From Lysinibacillus sp. KCTC 33748 (GTDB taxonomy: Bacteria > Bacillota > Bacilli > Bacillales_A > Planococcaceae), in assembly GCF_002237755.1 (NCBI RefSeq), contig NZ_MWSJ01000004.1, forward strand, positions 62,001-126,000: 64,000 nt of DNA, read 5' to 3'. The position numbers and the translations under genes are program-made. The number at the start of each line of letters is the position of its first letter. Position 1 is the stretch's first letter. Shown here piece after piece: positions 17,796 through 25,593 of the stretch. Under the pieces are notes generated by a model. That model did no database searches and had not been told where the DNA came from. It was given only the letters and a program-made list of their open reading frames with translations.

Positions 17796-18206
17796 ATGAG
17801 AGGGTTCATAAAAAGTCTTTTTATTTTATTTTCCGTGATCGTAATAGCTGCTGCCTTGATTAAGTATAATCAACCTTCAATTGAAAGATCCATTCAAAAA
17901 TATCCCAATACAAATTATAATGAAGAAATTGGTGAAAAATTACAAAATACGAATTTTACAAAAAAAATTATAGTAGCGTTACGAGCAGCAGGCTATTATC
18001 CAGATAGTATGATTGGCTATTTAATTGAATCACCAAACAATCAAGTAATCACTATACCATTACATAATTTAGATAAATTAGAAAAGAGTACAGAAAGCGA
18101 AATCCAACATATCGTCAATAGTATTGCGGAAACAAATGATCTTCAGCTGTTTATCGTTAATGTCAGACTGATTGATAATTCATTAACAACAAGTAAGAAT
18201 GGTTAA
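17796..18206 (+). CDS. Membrane-anchored hypothetical protein
   Basis: I chose the ATG at 17796, 7 nt after GGAG, rather than the ATG at 17778. One N-terminal helix (about residues 5-25) is followed by about 110 polar residues that would lie outside the membrane. The domain has no recognised motif. Function unknown. Confidence 0.55.
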   Translation: MRGFIKSLFILFSVIVIAAALIKYNQPSIERSIQKYPNTNYNEEIGEKLQNTNFTKKIIVALRAAGYYPDSMIGYLIESPNNQVITIPLHNLDKLEKSTESEIQHIVNSIAETNDLQLFIVNVRLIDNSLTTSKNG

Positions 18207-18236
18207 AGACCTCTAACAAGTTACAGAAAAATTGTG

Positions 18237-18245
18237 TGCTATAAT
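18237..18245 (+). promoter_or_regulatory. Extended -10 promoter element (TGCTATAAT)
   Basis: TGC followed by TATAAT lies 21 bases before the proposed start of the NAD(P)-binding protein gene. No good -35 box is present, as is common with extended -10 promoters. Confidence 0.55.
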
Positions 18246-18265
18246 CAAGAAAAGAGGTGATTATT

Positions 18266-18886
18266 CTGAGAATTTTAGTTTTAGGCGCCACTGGACGCGT
18301 TGGTAGCCACATTGTTTCCCTAGCTTTACGTGATGAACATAGCGTTACAGCTTTAGTTCGTACCCCGAATAAGCTAAACCTAAATGATGAAAATTTACAG
18401 ATTGTACAAGGAAATGTATTAGAAAAACAAGATATCGAAAATGTCATGGCGAATGTTGATATTGTGATCAGTGCATTAAACACGGATGGCACCCATACAT
18501 TAACCAAAAGTTTGCCGCTAGTTCTTGAAGCAATGGAAGAGCTGCATGTAAAAAGAATTATAACGATTGGAACGGCGGGAATTCTACAAAGTCGTCTGAC
18601 ACCTAGTGTATTACGTTACCAATCGAGTGAGTCCAAAAGAAAAACGACCTTTGCAGCAGAGGAGCACCATAAGGTCTATCAGTTATTGAAGAAATCAGAC
18701 ACTGATTGGACAATCGTCTGTCCTACATACTTACCTGACGGTGAATACACGGGTACCTATCGCATTGAACAGGACTTTTTACCGGATGGTGGGGGAGAAA
18801 TATCTGTAGCAGATACGGCAGAGTTTGCCTATCAACAAATTCTGAGTAAGGAATATGTAAAATCACGTGTAGGTATTGCGTACTGA
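18266..18886 (+). CDS. NAD(P)H-binding oxidoreductase-like protein (atypical SDR), probable CTG start
   Basis: The protein starts R-I-L-V-L-G-A-T-G-R-V-G-S-H, the glycine-rich NAD(P)-binding loop of NmrA/YwnB-type atypical short-chain dehydrogenases. I-V-I-S-A-L-N-T-D-G and R-I-I-T-I-G-T-A-G follow. The family usually begins exactly M-R-I/K. Here that codon is CTG at 18266, 5-6 nt after AGAGGTGA, while a GTG at 18257 overlaps the ribosome binding site. I therefore favour the CTG start, with the GTG as the alternative. Substrate unknown. Confidence 0.8.
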   Translation: MRILVLGATGRVGSHIVSLALRDEHSVTALVRTPNKLNLNDENLQIVQGNVLEKQDIENVMANVDIVISALNTDGTHTLTKSLPLVLEAMEELHVKRIITIGTAGILQSRLTPSVLRYQSSESKRKTTFAAEEHHKVYQLLKKSDTDWTIVCPTYLPDGEYTGTYRIEQDFLPDGGGEISVADTAEFAYQQILSKEYVKSRVGIAY

Positions 18887-18939
18887 TTATTGTAAGAAGT
18901 AGATAAAAAGAGTTTTAAAAAGTCAATAGGTGTGGATAT

Positions 18940-18970
18940 GCGTTAATCGAAGTAGGATTAACGCTTTTTT
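18940..18970 (+). terminator. Terminator of the NAD(P)-binding protein gene
   Basis: Perfect 9-bp arms GCGTTAATC (18940-18948) and GATTAACGC (18956-18964) are followed by six T residues. Confidence 0.88.
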
Positions 18971-19120
18971 GTTGTTAAGGTAATGTTTTTGGTATGAACT
19001 TGAAATCTGTTGAAAACAATTGCACATATAAGATGATCGATTAAGAAGGATTTTTAGGATGTTTCTGGAATATGTACACTTAGAAATGCGATGTATGGAA
19101 GACAATAAGGAGTGAAAAAT

Positions 19121-20011
19121 ATTTCTAATCAAAAAAGAAGATTGCCTAATATTGTGACTATCTTTTTAATTTTTCTCTATTATGGTGTGTTTTTATTATT
19201 GTATCTTCAAGGTGTAATTGGTGGAATTTCTTTTGTTGCTATACTATTGATTAATTTGATCATCTTATTAATTGTTCGCATTTTACTTAGAAAAAAAATA
19301 TATAAAAGAAACATCACGCTTGCAATTTCCATGATGTTCTTGCTGTTTTGTTTCGAATTACCACTTATATTTTATGAAGGAACTTTGCATGTTGCATACA
19401 TATACAAAGAGCCATTACATGCCAGGGATACTGAAATCTATTTAATAGGGGTAGAGAGAGTAGATTTTCAATATATGGAGAGCATTCAATCTGTTGAAAA
19501 TCTGTTAATTAAACAACAAGTTCCTTTTTTTGATGTTGCTGAAATTACGAATTTAGAAATATACGCGAGCAAAAATAAGCAAATATTAAAGTGGCTTCAT
19601 CTTCAGAAAAATGAAGTAGATGAAATGAAAGAAAACGTGATTCATTATCTAGGTAAAGAAGATGAACATATTAATGATTTTTTTAATCAGGATAATATTG
19701 GTGGAAATAGTGCTGGCTTGGGGCTAGCACTAACAGGACTCATTTTGCGAGGCGATTTCCAAAACAACGTAGCAATTGCAGTGACAGGCGCAATAAGCGA
19801 GAACGGTGACGTATTACCGATAGGGGTACTAAAAGAAAAAATTCTAATCGCAGAAAAATACGGTTTACCTTATCTGATTATTCCCACTAAAAATGCAGAA
19901 GAGGCAGCACAAATTCAAGAGGAGCAAAAAAGCAACGTAAAAATTTTGCATGTGTCTCATATCGATGAAGCTGTCCAACTAATAAATGAGATGAATGGTA
20001 AAAATAAATGA
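19121..20011 (+). CDS. Membrane-anchored S16 (Lon-type) serine protease without ATPase domain, probable ATT start
   Basis: Three hydrophobic segments fill the first 100 residues. The C-terminal half is a Lon-type proteolytic domain with the catalytic Ser in G-G-N-S-A-G-L-G-L-A (about residue 195) and the catalytic Lys in L-P-I-G-V-L-K-E-K (about residue 237). AAGGAG at 19107-19112 overlaps the GTG at 19112 but is exactly 8 nt from an ATT at 19121, so the real start is probably ATT, giving S-N-Q-K-R-R-L-P. Related membrane Lon-domain proteins such as YlbL cleave membrane or secreted substrates without ATP hydrolysis in the same chain. Substrate unknown. Confidence 0.82.
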   Translation: MSNQKRRLPNIVTIFLIFLYYGVFLLLYLQGVIGGISFVAILLINLIILLIVRILLRKKIYKRNITLAISMMFLLFCFELPLIFYEGTLHVAYIYKEPLHARDTEIYLIGVERVDFQYMESIQSVENLLIKQQVPFFDVAEITNLEIYASKNKQILKWLHLQKNEVDEMKENVIHYLGKEDEHINDFFNQDNIGGNSAGLGLALTGLILRGDFQNNVAIAVTGAISENGDVLPIGVLKEKILIAEKYGLPYLIIPTKNAEEAAQIQEEQKSNVKILHVSHIDEAVQLINEMNGKNK

Positions 20012-20156
20012 ATGGAAAAGATCATAACTCTAAATAAGCAATAATACTATTTTTCTGGTTATATGAGTAAAAAAACAAATATCGTATTTTTCCGTTAATT
20101 ATCTATGAAATGAAAACTAAACGTCAACGATCTCTATGGTTTCAAGTTATGAATTA

Positions 20157-20186
20157 AGGTCACCTTTAATAATAGAAAGGTGACCT
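20157..20186. terminator. GGTCACC-stem hairpin between converging genes
   Basis: Perfect 11-bp arms AGGTCACCTTT (20157-20167) and AAAGGTGACCT (20176-20186) lie downstream of the protease gene. The core belongs to a family of GGTCAC hairpins seen at six places in the window. T-runs are poor on both sides. Confidence 0.55.
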
Positions 20187-20264
20187 AAAAAGGTATTTCT
20201 TTAAATGATCAATAGTAGGTAGATAGTTTTCAGTGAAATCGGTAACTGTATCATGAATGAACAT
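20166..20264 (-). CDS. Possible 32-residue ORF downstream of the frameshifted lipoprotein gene
   Basis: An ATG at 20264 follows AAAGGAG at 7 nt and reads 32 codons to TAA at 20166-20168, inside the GGTCACC hairpin. The product (F-I-H-D-T-V-T-D-F-T-E-N-Y-L-P-T) has no recognised motif. The good ribosome binding site argues for translation. It could also be the remnant of a longer gene cut by the hairpin. Confidence 0.3.
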   Translation of the reverse strand: MFIHDTVTDFTENYLPTIDHLKKYLFRSPFYY

Positions 20265-20286
20265 GATTCATCTCCTTTCTAGTAAA

Positions 20287-20711
20287 TCAGCCCTCAGATA
20301 GAACTAAATACCTTTTTACCACATTGTCATATTTCACAATTAAAATATCATCACGTTCTTTTGCTTTGCGCCAATCGGTAAATGGTTAGCTGTACCATTT
20401 TTAAAATCCTCAGCTTTAGTGGCACTAAATTGTATGTCACCAATATATTGATCTTCATTCATTTCAAGTTCATCGATCCATTCTATTTCAGTCTGAAAAA
20501 TATTACCTTCCCATTGAAAAATATCTGCTTGGTTGTTCAATCTTAAAGCTTCAGCTGCGTCAGGTTTTTCAGAAGTAGAAGTATCTTCTGTGCCTGTTTC
20601 ATTACAAGCAACTAAAAATAAACTAAACAATACTACAATTAATAAAGAGTCTTTCTTCTTCGATATATCACCCACTTCATTCAGTCGGAGGAAATCCACA
20701 ACTTTATTCAA
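20287..20711 (-). pseudogene. Frameshifted lipoprotein gene
   Basis: A signal peptide with lipobox L-V-A-C is followed by a secreted domain (F-Q-W-E-G-N-I-F, E-D-Q-Y-I-G-D-I-Q-F, A-N-H-L-P-I). The frame then runs into a stop at 20340. One base away, the frame D-W-R-K-A-K-E-R-D-D-I-L-I-V-K-Y continues without break to TGA at 20287-20289 and looks like the genuine end of the protein. A single-base loss near 20385 explains this. The start is uncertain (TTG at 20711, or a GTG some 45 bases later). Function unknown. Confidence 0.55.
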
Positions 20712-20729
20712 AATTACTCATACGAACAA

Positions 20730-20921
20730 TTATTTGATATGGCATGCAATGGTGTAATTTAATGAAAGAAGATCTCTTTCTACAATGGGTTCTCCACCTG
20801 CTTTTAGACACCTTTCACTAGCCAAATTAATTTCCTGTTGATTAAAATATGATTGCACCCCAGTTAAAAACACTACGCCAAAAACAAGTAATAGACCAAT
20901 TTTTAAAAATGGCCTTTTCAT
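20730..20921 (-). CDS. Small secreted or membrane-anchored protein with two cysteines
   Basis: The ATG at 20921 follows AAGGAG (AAGGAGCGATAAAATG); longer upstream starts lack this site. The 63-residue product has one N-terminal hydrophobic helix and an outer part with R-C-L-K-A-G-G and T-I-A-C. The two Cys could form a disulphide outside the cell. It precedes the broken lipoprotein gene and may share its transcript. Confidence 0.55.
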   Translation of the reverse strand: MKRPFLKIGLLLVFGVVFLTGVQSYFNQQEINLASERCLKAGGEPIVERDLLSLNYTIACHIK

Positions 20922-21147
20922 TTTATCGCTCCTTCTTTTGAACATGAAGTTCTCTACATCAATACCAATGAATCCTTTACACCTAGAAGTCACACAACTA
21001 TTAATTACCGTTTCATGGTGATGGCTATTATTTACAGTTTAATGGAAGAACAGAGGGAAGTACATATTACATAATTCCTTAAAACGTTAAATGTTTCTGT
21101 TGTTAAAGTATGAAATTAGGAAACGGGAGATGAATAGAGAAGGTTAA

Positions 21148-21211
21148 TTGACATGTTGTATACATTTGTATACACTTTAAATGTAGTCGAGATTGTATAC
21201 AAATGTATACA
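21148..21211 (+). promoter_or_regulatory. Promoter with two TGTATACA operator dyads
   Basis: A perfect -35 box TTGACA lies at 21148-21153, and with 17-nt spacing the weak -10 box TACACT is at 21171-21176. Two 18-bp dyads, TGTATACA-TT-TGTATACA (21157-21174) and TGTATACA-AA-TGTATACA (21194-21211), are 37 bp apart, centre to centre. The first sits across the spacer and -10 region, the second just before the ribosome binding site. This is the layout of a repressor-controlled promoter of the GntR or PadR type. Confidence 0.65.
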
Positions 21212-21228
21212 AAGAGAGGAGAATAAAT

Positions 21229-21591
21229 TTGAGAAGTGAAAAAATGAAGGAGTTTAGAGAAGAGGGACGTCATCGAGGGGGACGTCACAGAGGAAGAGAT
21301 GGCTCTCATCACCATGGTCCTAAAACTTTCCGTCGTGGAAGAGCTATTGCCTTTTTAGAGATGATGAATTTAAAGCGTGCAACGATTAAGCAACAAATAG
21401 AGCAACCAGAGTTTCAATCGATTCAGCCAATATTAGTGGGAGAATTAAAAGCCATTGATATGGTCATCAATGAATTCAGTCAATTATTTGAAATACATGA
21501 AAGTGAAACGCTGGATACACCCGACAATCAACAGGATGAAAAATCTATAAACCATGATGAAGAAGGGAATAACCTAAATGAAAACAATTAA
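21229..21591 (+). CDS. His/Arg-rich protein of unknown function, possible regulator
   Basis: The TTG at 21229 follows AGAGGAG. The 120-residue protein has a basic, His-rich N-terminus (E-G-R-H-R-G-G-R-H-R-G-R-D-G-S-H-H-H-G), followed by R-R-G-R-A-I-A-F-L-E-M-M and an acidic tail. The G/H/R-rich lead and the R-R-G-R-A-I-A-F-L-E block recall small PadR-like regulators, but the winged helix is not clear. It starts 18 nt after the second TGTATACA dyad, so self-control is possible. It overlaps the O-methyltransferase gene by 14 nt. Confidence 0.55.
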   Translation: MRSEKMKEFREEGRHRGGRHRGRDGSHHHGPKTFRRGRAIAFLEMMNLKRATIKQQIEQPEFQSIQPILVGELKAIDMVINEFSQLFEIHESETLDTPDNQQDEKSINHDEEGNNLNENN

Positions 21592-22216
21592 TACTTACAT
21601 TGATTCAGTGTTTCAAACGCAGGACTCTATTTTAGAGGAGGTTATTACATCCATTGAAGAAAACGAGATGCCCGCCATTTCTGTCTCTGCTTCTTCTGGA
21701 AAACTTTTAACAATGCTTGTCTCGATGACTGGCGCTAAAAACATTCTTGAAGTAGGAGCTCTCGGGGGCTATAGTGGTATTTGTCTTGCTAGAGGGTTCG
21801 GCAGTGATGGGAAATTAACTTCGCTAGAACTAGAGGAAAAATACGCGCAGTTAGCTTACAGTAATTTATCGAAAGCAGGTTTTGCTGAACAAGTGACCTA
21901 TAAGACGGGACCTGCATTGCAAAGCCTCGAAAAGCTAGAGCAGGGCAATGAGCGATTCGATTTTTTCTTCATCGATGCTGATAAGGATAATTATGAAAAT
22001 TATTTAAATTACTGTGTGAAGTTAGCAAAACCGGATGCGATTATCGTTTCGGATAATGTCCTTGCTAATGGAAGTGTGGCAGACCCAAATGCCCAACCAA
22101 AACGCTATACGGAATTAATGAAGAAATTCAATATTGCAGTAGCAAACCACCCTCAATTAGAGTCGATTATTATTCCAATCGGTGATGGTATGACACTTTC
22201 AAAAGTGAAGAAGTAA
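21578..22216 (+). CDS. O-methyltransferase family 3 (CCoAOMT/COMT-like)
   Basis: The 212-residue protein has I-L-E-V-G-A-L-G-G-Y-S-G-I, the SAM loop of family 3 O-methyltransferases. The acidic L-T-S-L-E-L strand, D-F-F-F-I-D-A-D-K-D-N-Y with the metal-binding Asp residues, and I-I-V-S-D-N-V-L follow. Such enzymes are Mg-dependent and methylate catechols or other hydroxyl groups. Coupling to the gene above suggests a regulated small detoxification or tailoring unit. Confidence 0.9.
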   Translation: MKTINTYIDSVFQTQDSILEEVITSIEENEMPAISVSASSGKLLTMLVSMTGAKNILEVGALGGYSGICLARGFGSDGKLTSLELEEKYAQLAYSNLSKAGFAEQVTYKTGPALQSLEKLEQGNERFDFFFIDADKDNYENYLNYCVKLAKPDAIIVSDNVLANGSVADPNAQPKRYTELMKKFNIAVANHPQLESIIIPIGDGMTLSKVKK

Positions 22217-22235
22217 GCACCATTTTGTTTCGAAG

Positions 22236-22265
22236 GCACTGACGTACTACATGTTAGTGCTTTTA
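22236..22265 (+). terminator. Terminator of the O-methyltransferase operon
   Basis: Arms GCACTGAC (22236-22243) and GTTAGTGC (22253-22260), with one G-U pair, are followed by TTTTA. Confidence 0.7.
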
Positions 22266-22286
22266 TTGTTTTATAATTTTACTAAT

Positions 22287-22508
22287 CTACAAGTATAAAT
22301 AATTGAGTATCCACCCGGCAATCCCAGTAATAATTCCAACTATAATTAAAATAAGCCCATGCTTTTTCTCATGATAATCACTTCTTAAAACAACGCCCAT
22401 ACAAATGGCCATAATACCACAAAACAATTGAAAAAAGACAAGTGCAAACGAAGCGTTTAACCAACCAATTAGTATGAGTAGGGATTTATAGTTCTTTTCA
22501 GTGTCCAT
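22287..22508 (-). CDS. Small two- to three-helix membrane protein
   Basis: The ATG at 22508 is placed 6 nt after AAGAGGA. Two long hydrophobic helices (about residues 11-40 and 53-73) are separated by a short charged loop Y-H-E-K-K-H-G. No family recognised. Confidence 0.55.
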   Translation of the reverse strand: MDTEKNYKSLLILIGWLNASFALVFFQLFCGIMAICMGVVLRSDYHEKKHGLILIIVGIITGIAGWILNYLYL

Positions 22509-22643
22509 ACACATTCCTCTTTTCGTGTTATGTATATATACATTTTATTGGAATGTTTTATTGAAAATACATGATTTAATTTGGATATTATCAATAGTGT
22601 ATAAAAAAGGGGAGCTACGATAAGTTAGGGTTTCAATAAAAAA

Positions 22644-22676
22644 AGACTGCAATCAACTTAAGCTTGATTGCAGTCT
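22644..22676 (-). terminator. Terminator of the GNAT gene (minus strand)
   Basis: Perfect 13-bp arms (22644-22656 and 22664-22676) enclose CTTAAGC. On the minus strand seven T residues follow, matching the end of the acetyltransferase gene at 22733. Confidence 0.88.
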
Positions 22677-22732
22677 AATATGAAATTAACGTATTTGATA
22701 GTATGCTTAAAGCAGAGGGGGGCCTCTCTTAT

Positions 22733-23161
22733 TTAATTCAATCTTAAATGTACTATTGGATAAGGGCGACCTGAACTATCTGTTGGATCTTCACTGACAA
22801 TTGTGAAACCATTTTTGAAATAAAACATCTTTGCATTTTCATTGTCTTTATTAACATCAACAGACCTTACATTAAAATCTCTAATAAGTTGTTGTATTAT
22901 TTGTTTTCCATAGCCTTTTCCAATTTCAGCAGGTTCTAAAAATAGCATTTCTAAATGCTGATGATTGGTACCTGAAAAACCTATCAATTCATTTTCCACA
23001 AACCAAAGTCTTACATCAAGATGTGGGAAATACATAGGGATTTCCTTTTTAATGTCTTCCTTATCTTTAAAACTTAAAAAATCATGGGTTTTGATAACGG
23101 ATCTATCCCAAAGATTTATAATAGTTTCATAGTCATTAGTTGTTGCTTGTTTGTTTTTCAT
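22733..23161 (-). CDS. GNAT-family N-acetyltransferase
   Basis: The 142-residue protein carries the acetyl-CoA motif E-I-G-K-G-Y-G-K-Q-I-I. L-E-M-L-F-L-E-P is in front of it and N-A-K-M-F-Y-F-K-N-G-F near the end, the motif A and B pattern of small YjaB-like acetyltransferases. Substrate unknown. Single gene with its own terminator. Confidence 0.85.
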   Translation of the reverse strand: MKNKQATTNDYETIINLWDRSVIKTHDFLSFKDKEDIKKEIPMYFPHLDVRLWFVENELIGFSGTNHQHLEMLFLEPAEIGKGYGKQIIQQLIRDFNVRSVDVNKDNENAKMFYFKNGFTIVSEDPTDSSGRPYPIVHLRLN

Positions 23162-23350
23162 AATGTTCTCTCCTTTTTCTCTTCAAGTACCACGCTCCTT
23201 TCTCTTTATTATTTGAAGATTTTAACGATATAGCACCAATCTATATAAAATTTCATTTTTAAATCTCCTCCCAAATTTTGGGGTTTATTCTTATAATTTT
23301 ATGTAACGAAAATTGTAACGTATGGTAATAGCAGAAACAAAAAATATAAA

Positions 23351-23436
23351 AGGGCCACCACAATAGTAGTGACCCTTAGTATCAAGTCAGGAGGTGTAAG
23401 GCTAAATTAGCTTTACACTACTATTTATATGATGTA
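23351..23436 (-). ncRNA. Candidate small RNA with CCTCCT motif, copy 1
   Basis: On the minus strand a TATAAATAGTAGTGTAAAGC block leads into an AAGCTAA-TTAGC hairpin, a CCTCCT stretch and a hairpin AGGGTCAC/GTGGCCCT followed by TTTTATA. The last stem pairs through a U-G pair only if read on the minus strand; the plus strand would have a C-A clash. A second copy with the same order lies at 27749-27833. A stronger -35 box is lacking, so the RNA is a prediction. Confidence 0.4.
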
Positions 23437-23487
23437 GCGGAAATTAAAGTTAGTTTTGTGCCTGCAAGCTAGATTTATTTTTAAACT

Positions 23488-23624
23488 TATTTCAGCAGAT
23501 GTCCAAACACCCATTGAAATAGAGGAACTCAATCAAAGGGCGACACGTCCTGTGCATTATCGAAATCGTGTCGGCCTAGCACAAAGCTGATTCCGGACGC
23601 AATTGGGTGAGGCATAATTGATAG
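23488..23624. repeat. Palindromic repeat element, copy 2
   Basis: The element starts with a degenerate version of the copy-1 hairpin (TATTTCA 23488-23494 and TGAAATA 23515-23521, loop CCAA). An inner hairpin CGACACG/CGTGTCG follows (23541-23547 and 23567-23573), and it ends with TCCGGACGCAATT to AATTGATAG, as in copy 1 at 14643-14782. The gap from 23162 to 23650 otherwise holds the candidate small RNA at 23351-23436 and AT-rich sequence. Confidence 0.6.
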
Positions 23625-23650
23625 GATACCACTATCACAAAATCCTAGAC

Positions 23651-23983
23651 TTAACTAATTTTAGTTCCGTTTGGTACAGATTGGTCAGGCGTTAATAAAA
23701 TCACATCTCCTTCTACCGGAACGCCACCAATTACTAAAACTTCAGATTTAAAACCTGCTACACGACGTGGAGGAAAATTAACGATTGCTACTACTTGCTT
23801 ATGAATAATTCCTTCTGGTGTATAGTGTTTAGTAATTTGTGCAGAAGATTGCTTGATGCCGATTTCTTCCCCAAAATCAATTTTCATTTTAATGGCAGGT
23901 ACCCTTGCTTTCTGAAGTTCCTCAGCTTGGATCACAGTACCAATTCTAATATCAAGATTCATAAAGTCTTCTATAGTGGCCAT
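23651..23983 (-). CDS. csaA: Secretion chaperone-like protein CsaA (tRNA-binding fold)
   Basis: The 110-residue protein matches the CsaA/EMAP-II OB-fold family along its whole length: M-N-L-D-I-R-I-G-T-V at the start, K-M-K-I-D-F-G-E-E-I-G and S-A-Q-I-T in the middle, and V-N-F-P-P-R-R-V-A-G-F-K-S-E-V-L near the end. CsaA binds unfolded exported proteins and tRNA. The start after a GGAG-like site agrees with the usual length. Confidence 0.93.
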   Translation of the reverse strand: MATIEDFMNLDIRIGTVIQAEELQKARVPAIKMKIDFGEEIGIKQSSAQITKHYTPEGIIHKQVVAIVNFPPRRVAGFKSEVLVIGGVPVEGDVILLTPDQSVPNGTKIS

Positions 23984-24000
23984 AAAAAATACTCCTTTAT

Positions 24001-24531
24001 TTAATTTTCAATTTGTATAAATTCTTGTAAATTCTTTTGAATGAAATTATTTATTTTTTCTATAGTAGTTGGATAAATATTTTCGAATATTACATAAAGC
24101 GATTCAAATGATGCATGGAGCTCTTTGTTATGATTTAATTCATCACGAGTAATAGAAAAATTCTCTAATGTAATAGGGTGATTATGTCGTTTTAGTTCTT
24201 GTTCTATTCTCTCAAGGAGTAAAATAAAGGGTTCATCATCAAAATACTTAAAACATGTTTTGATAGCTGCCCAACTTTTAGGTTGAGCCATGAAATAAGC
24301 ACTCCACCAATAAAATTCGATAAGAGATTCACTAATATGGGTATAATAAACATTAAACATAAATAATGCTCGTTGGCCTTCTGTGAGTTCCTCATAAAAA
24401 TGTTCTTTCACACCGATATTCGCTTCGTCGGACATTCTTACCTTAAAATTATTAATAAGTGGCTCGAAGCACCTTTCACATAAAGTGGAGCAATTGAAAT
24501 CAAAATCCTCTTCCTTTACCTTTATTATCAA
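24001..24531 (-). CDS. Hypothetical soluble protein, about 176 residues
   Basis: Helix-rich and acidic, with many Trp and Phe (E-F-Y-W-W-S-A-Y-F-M-A-Q-P-K-S-W-A-A). I recognise no family. AAGGAG lies only 1-2 nt before the GTG at 24540. The TTG at 24531 at 10 nt, or an ATT codon between them at 7 nt, are better placed. It ends directly before csaA and may form an operon with it. Confidence 0.55.
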   Translation of the reverse strand: MIIKVKEEDFDFNCSTLCERCFEPLINNFKVRMSDEANIGVKEHFYEELTEGQRALFMFNVYYTHISESLIEFYWWSAYFMAQPKSWAAIKTCFKYFDDEPFILLLERIEQELKRHNHPITLENFSITRDELNHNKELHASFESLYVIFENIYPTTIEKINNFIQKNLQEFIQIEN

Positions 24532-24753
24532 AATAATCACACTCCTTCCAAATAATATAACATTATGGCATTGGAATGTGCAGCGTTATTTACATACATT
24601 TTGGATTGTTATTAGTTTTGTATACTGCTAAAAGGGCAAAAATTAAAGCATTAGTTTTAGCCTCAACAAATAAATTTATTGTAAAAAAATGGTTAAAATA
24701 TTTGTGGCGTTGTATAATTAAGTAAAAACTAAACAGAGCGGAAGTGGGAAGAA

Positions 24754-25458
24754 ATGAAACAAATTATTGCATTAGGAGGAGGAGGCTTTTCAATGGTGCC
24801 TCAAAATCCTTTATTAGATACATATATTTTACGGCAGTCTAACAAAGCTAATCCTAAAATTTGCTTTGTCCCTACTGCAAGCGGAGACTCGGAAAACTAT
24901 ATTGCAAGTTTTTATTCTTTTTTTGACTCACAACCATGTATTCCGACGCACCTATCACTTTTTTCTCCACCTACGCGAGATTTAGAAAGTTTTATTATGG
25001 AAAAGGATATCATTTATGTTGGGGGAGGAAATACTAAAAATCTTTTAGCTTTATGGAAGGAATGGTCGTTAGCTAGCATTTTTAAAACTGCTTGGCATGA
25101 GGGAATTCTTTTAACAGGTATTAGTGCTGGCTCAATTTGTTGGTTTGAGGAAGGAATAACAGATTCATTCGGTGGAGAGTTAGAGCCGATAAAATGTTTA
25201 GGGTTTCTTCCAGGTAGTAATTGTCCTCATTATGATGGAGAAATCAATCGAAGACCAGCTTATCATAATTTGGTGAAAGCGAATAAACTCTCATCTGGAA
25301 TTGCCGTTGATGATGGAGTAGCCGTTCATTTTATCGATCGAGAAATTCATAAAATCGTTACTTCAAAACCAAATGGTAAAGCATATAAGGTCTCGTTGGA
25401 TAAGGGTATCAATGAGGAAGAGTTAAATGTAGAATATCTAGGAAATTTAGATAAATAG
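24754..25458 (+). CDS. Peptidase E (family S51) or related cyanophycinase-fold peptidase
   Basis: The 234-residue protein has I-A-L-G-G-G-G-F-S at the start, I-Y-V-G-G-G-N-T-K-N-L-L-A-L, and the nucleophile elbow L-T-G-I-S-A-G-S-I-C-W (about residues 119-129). The catalytic Ser and the order of motifs fit S51 peptidase E, a cytosolic enzyme that removes N-terminal Asp from dipeptides. A TATAAT box at 24713-24718 lies 36 bases before the start codon. Confidence 0.9.
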   Translation: MKQIIALGGGGFSMVPQNPLLDTYILRQSNKANPKICFVPTASGDSENYIASFYSFFDSQPCIPTHLSLFSPPTRDLESFIMEKDIIYVGGGNTKNLLALWKEWSLASIFKTAWHEGILLTGISAGSICWFEEGITDSFGGELEPIKCLGFLPGSNCPHYDGEINRRPAYHNLVKANKLSSGIAVDDGVAVHFIDREIHKIVTSKPNGKAYKVSLDKGINEEELNVEYLGNLDK

Positions 25459-25593
25459 TATAATACTTTCAAAGATCATTTCAAAGAATAAGCCTATTTT
25501 TCGAAGATATTATTCTTACTTTTCTGAAATTTTAATTTTTATTCGAAACAAAATAGGGTAATCAAACGTAAAATAAGAAGAGGGGGGATTTGA

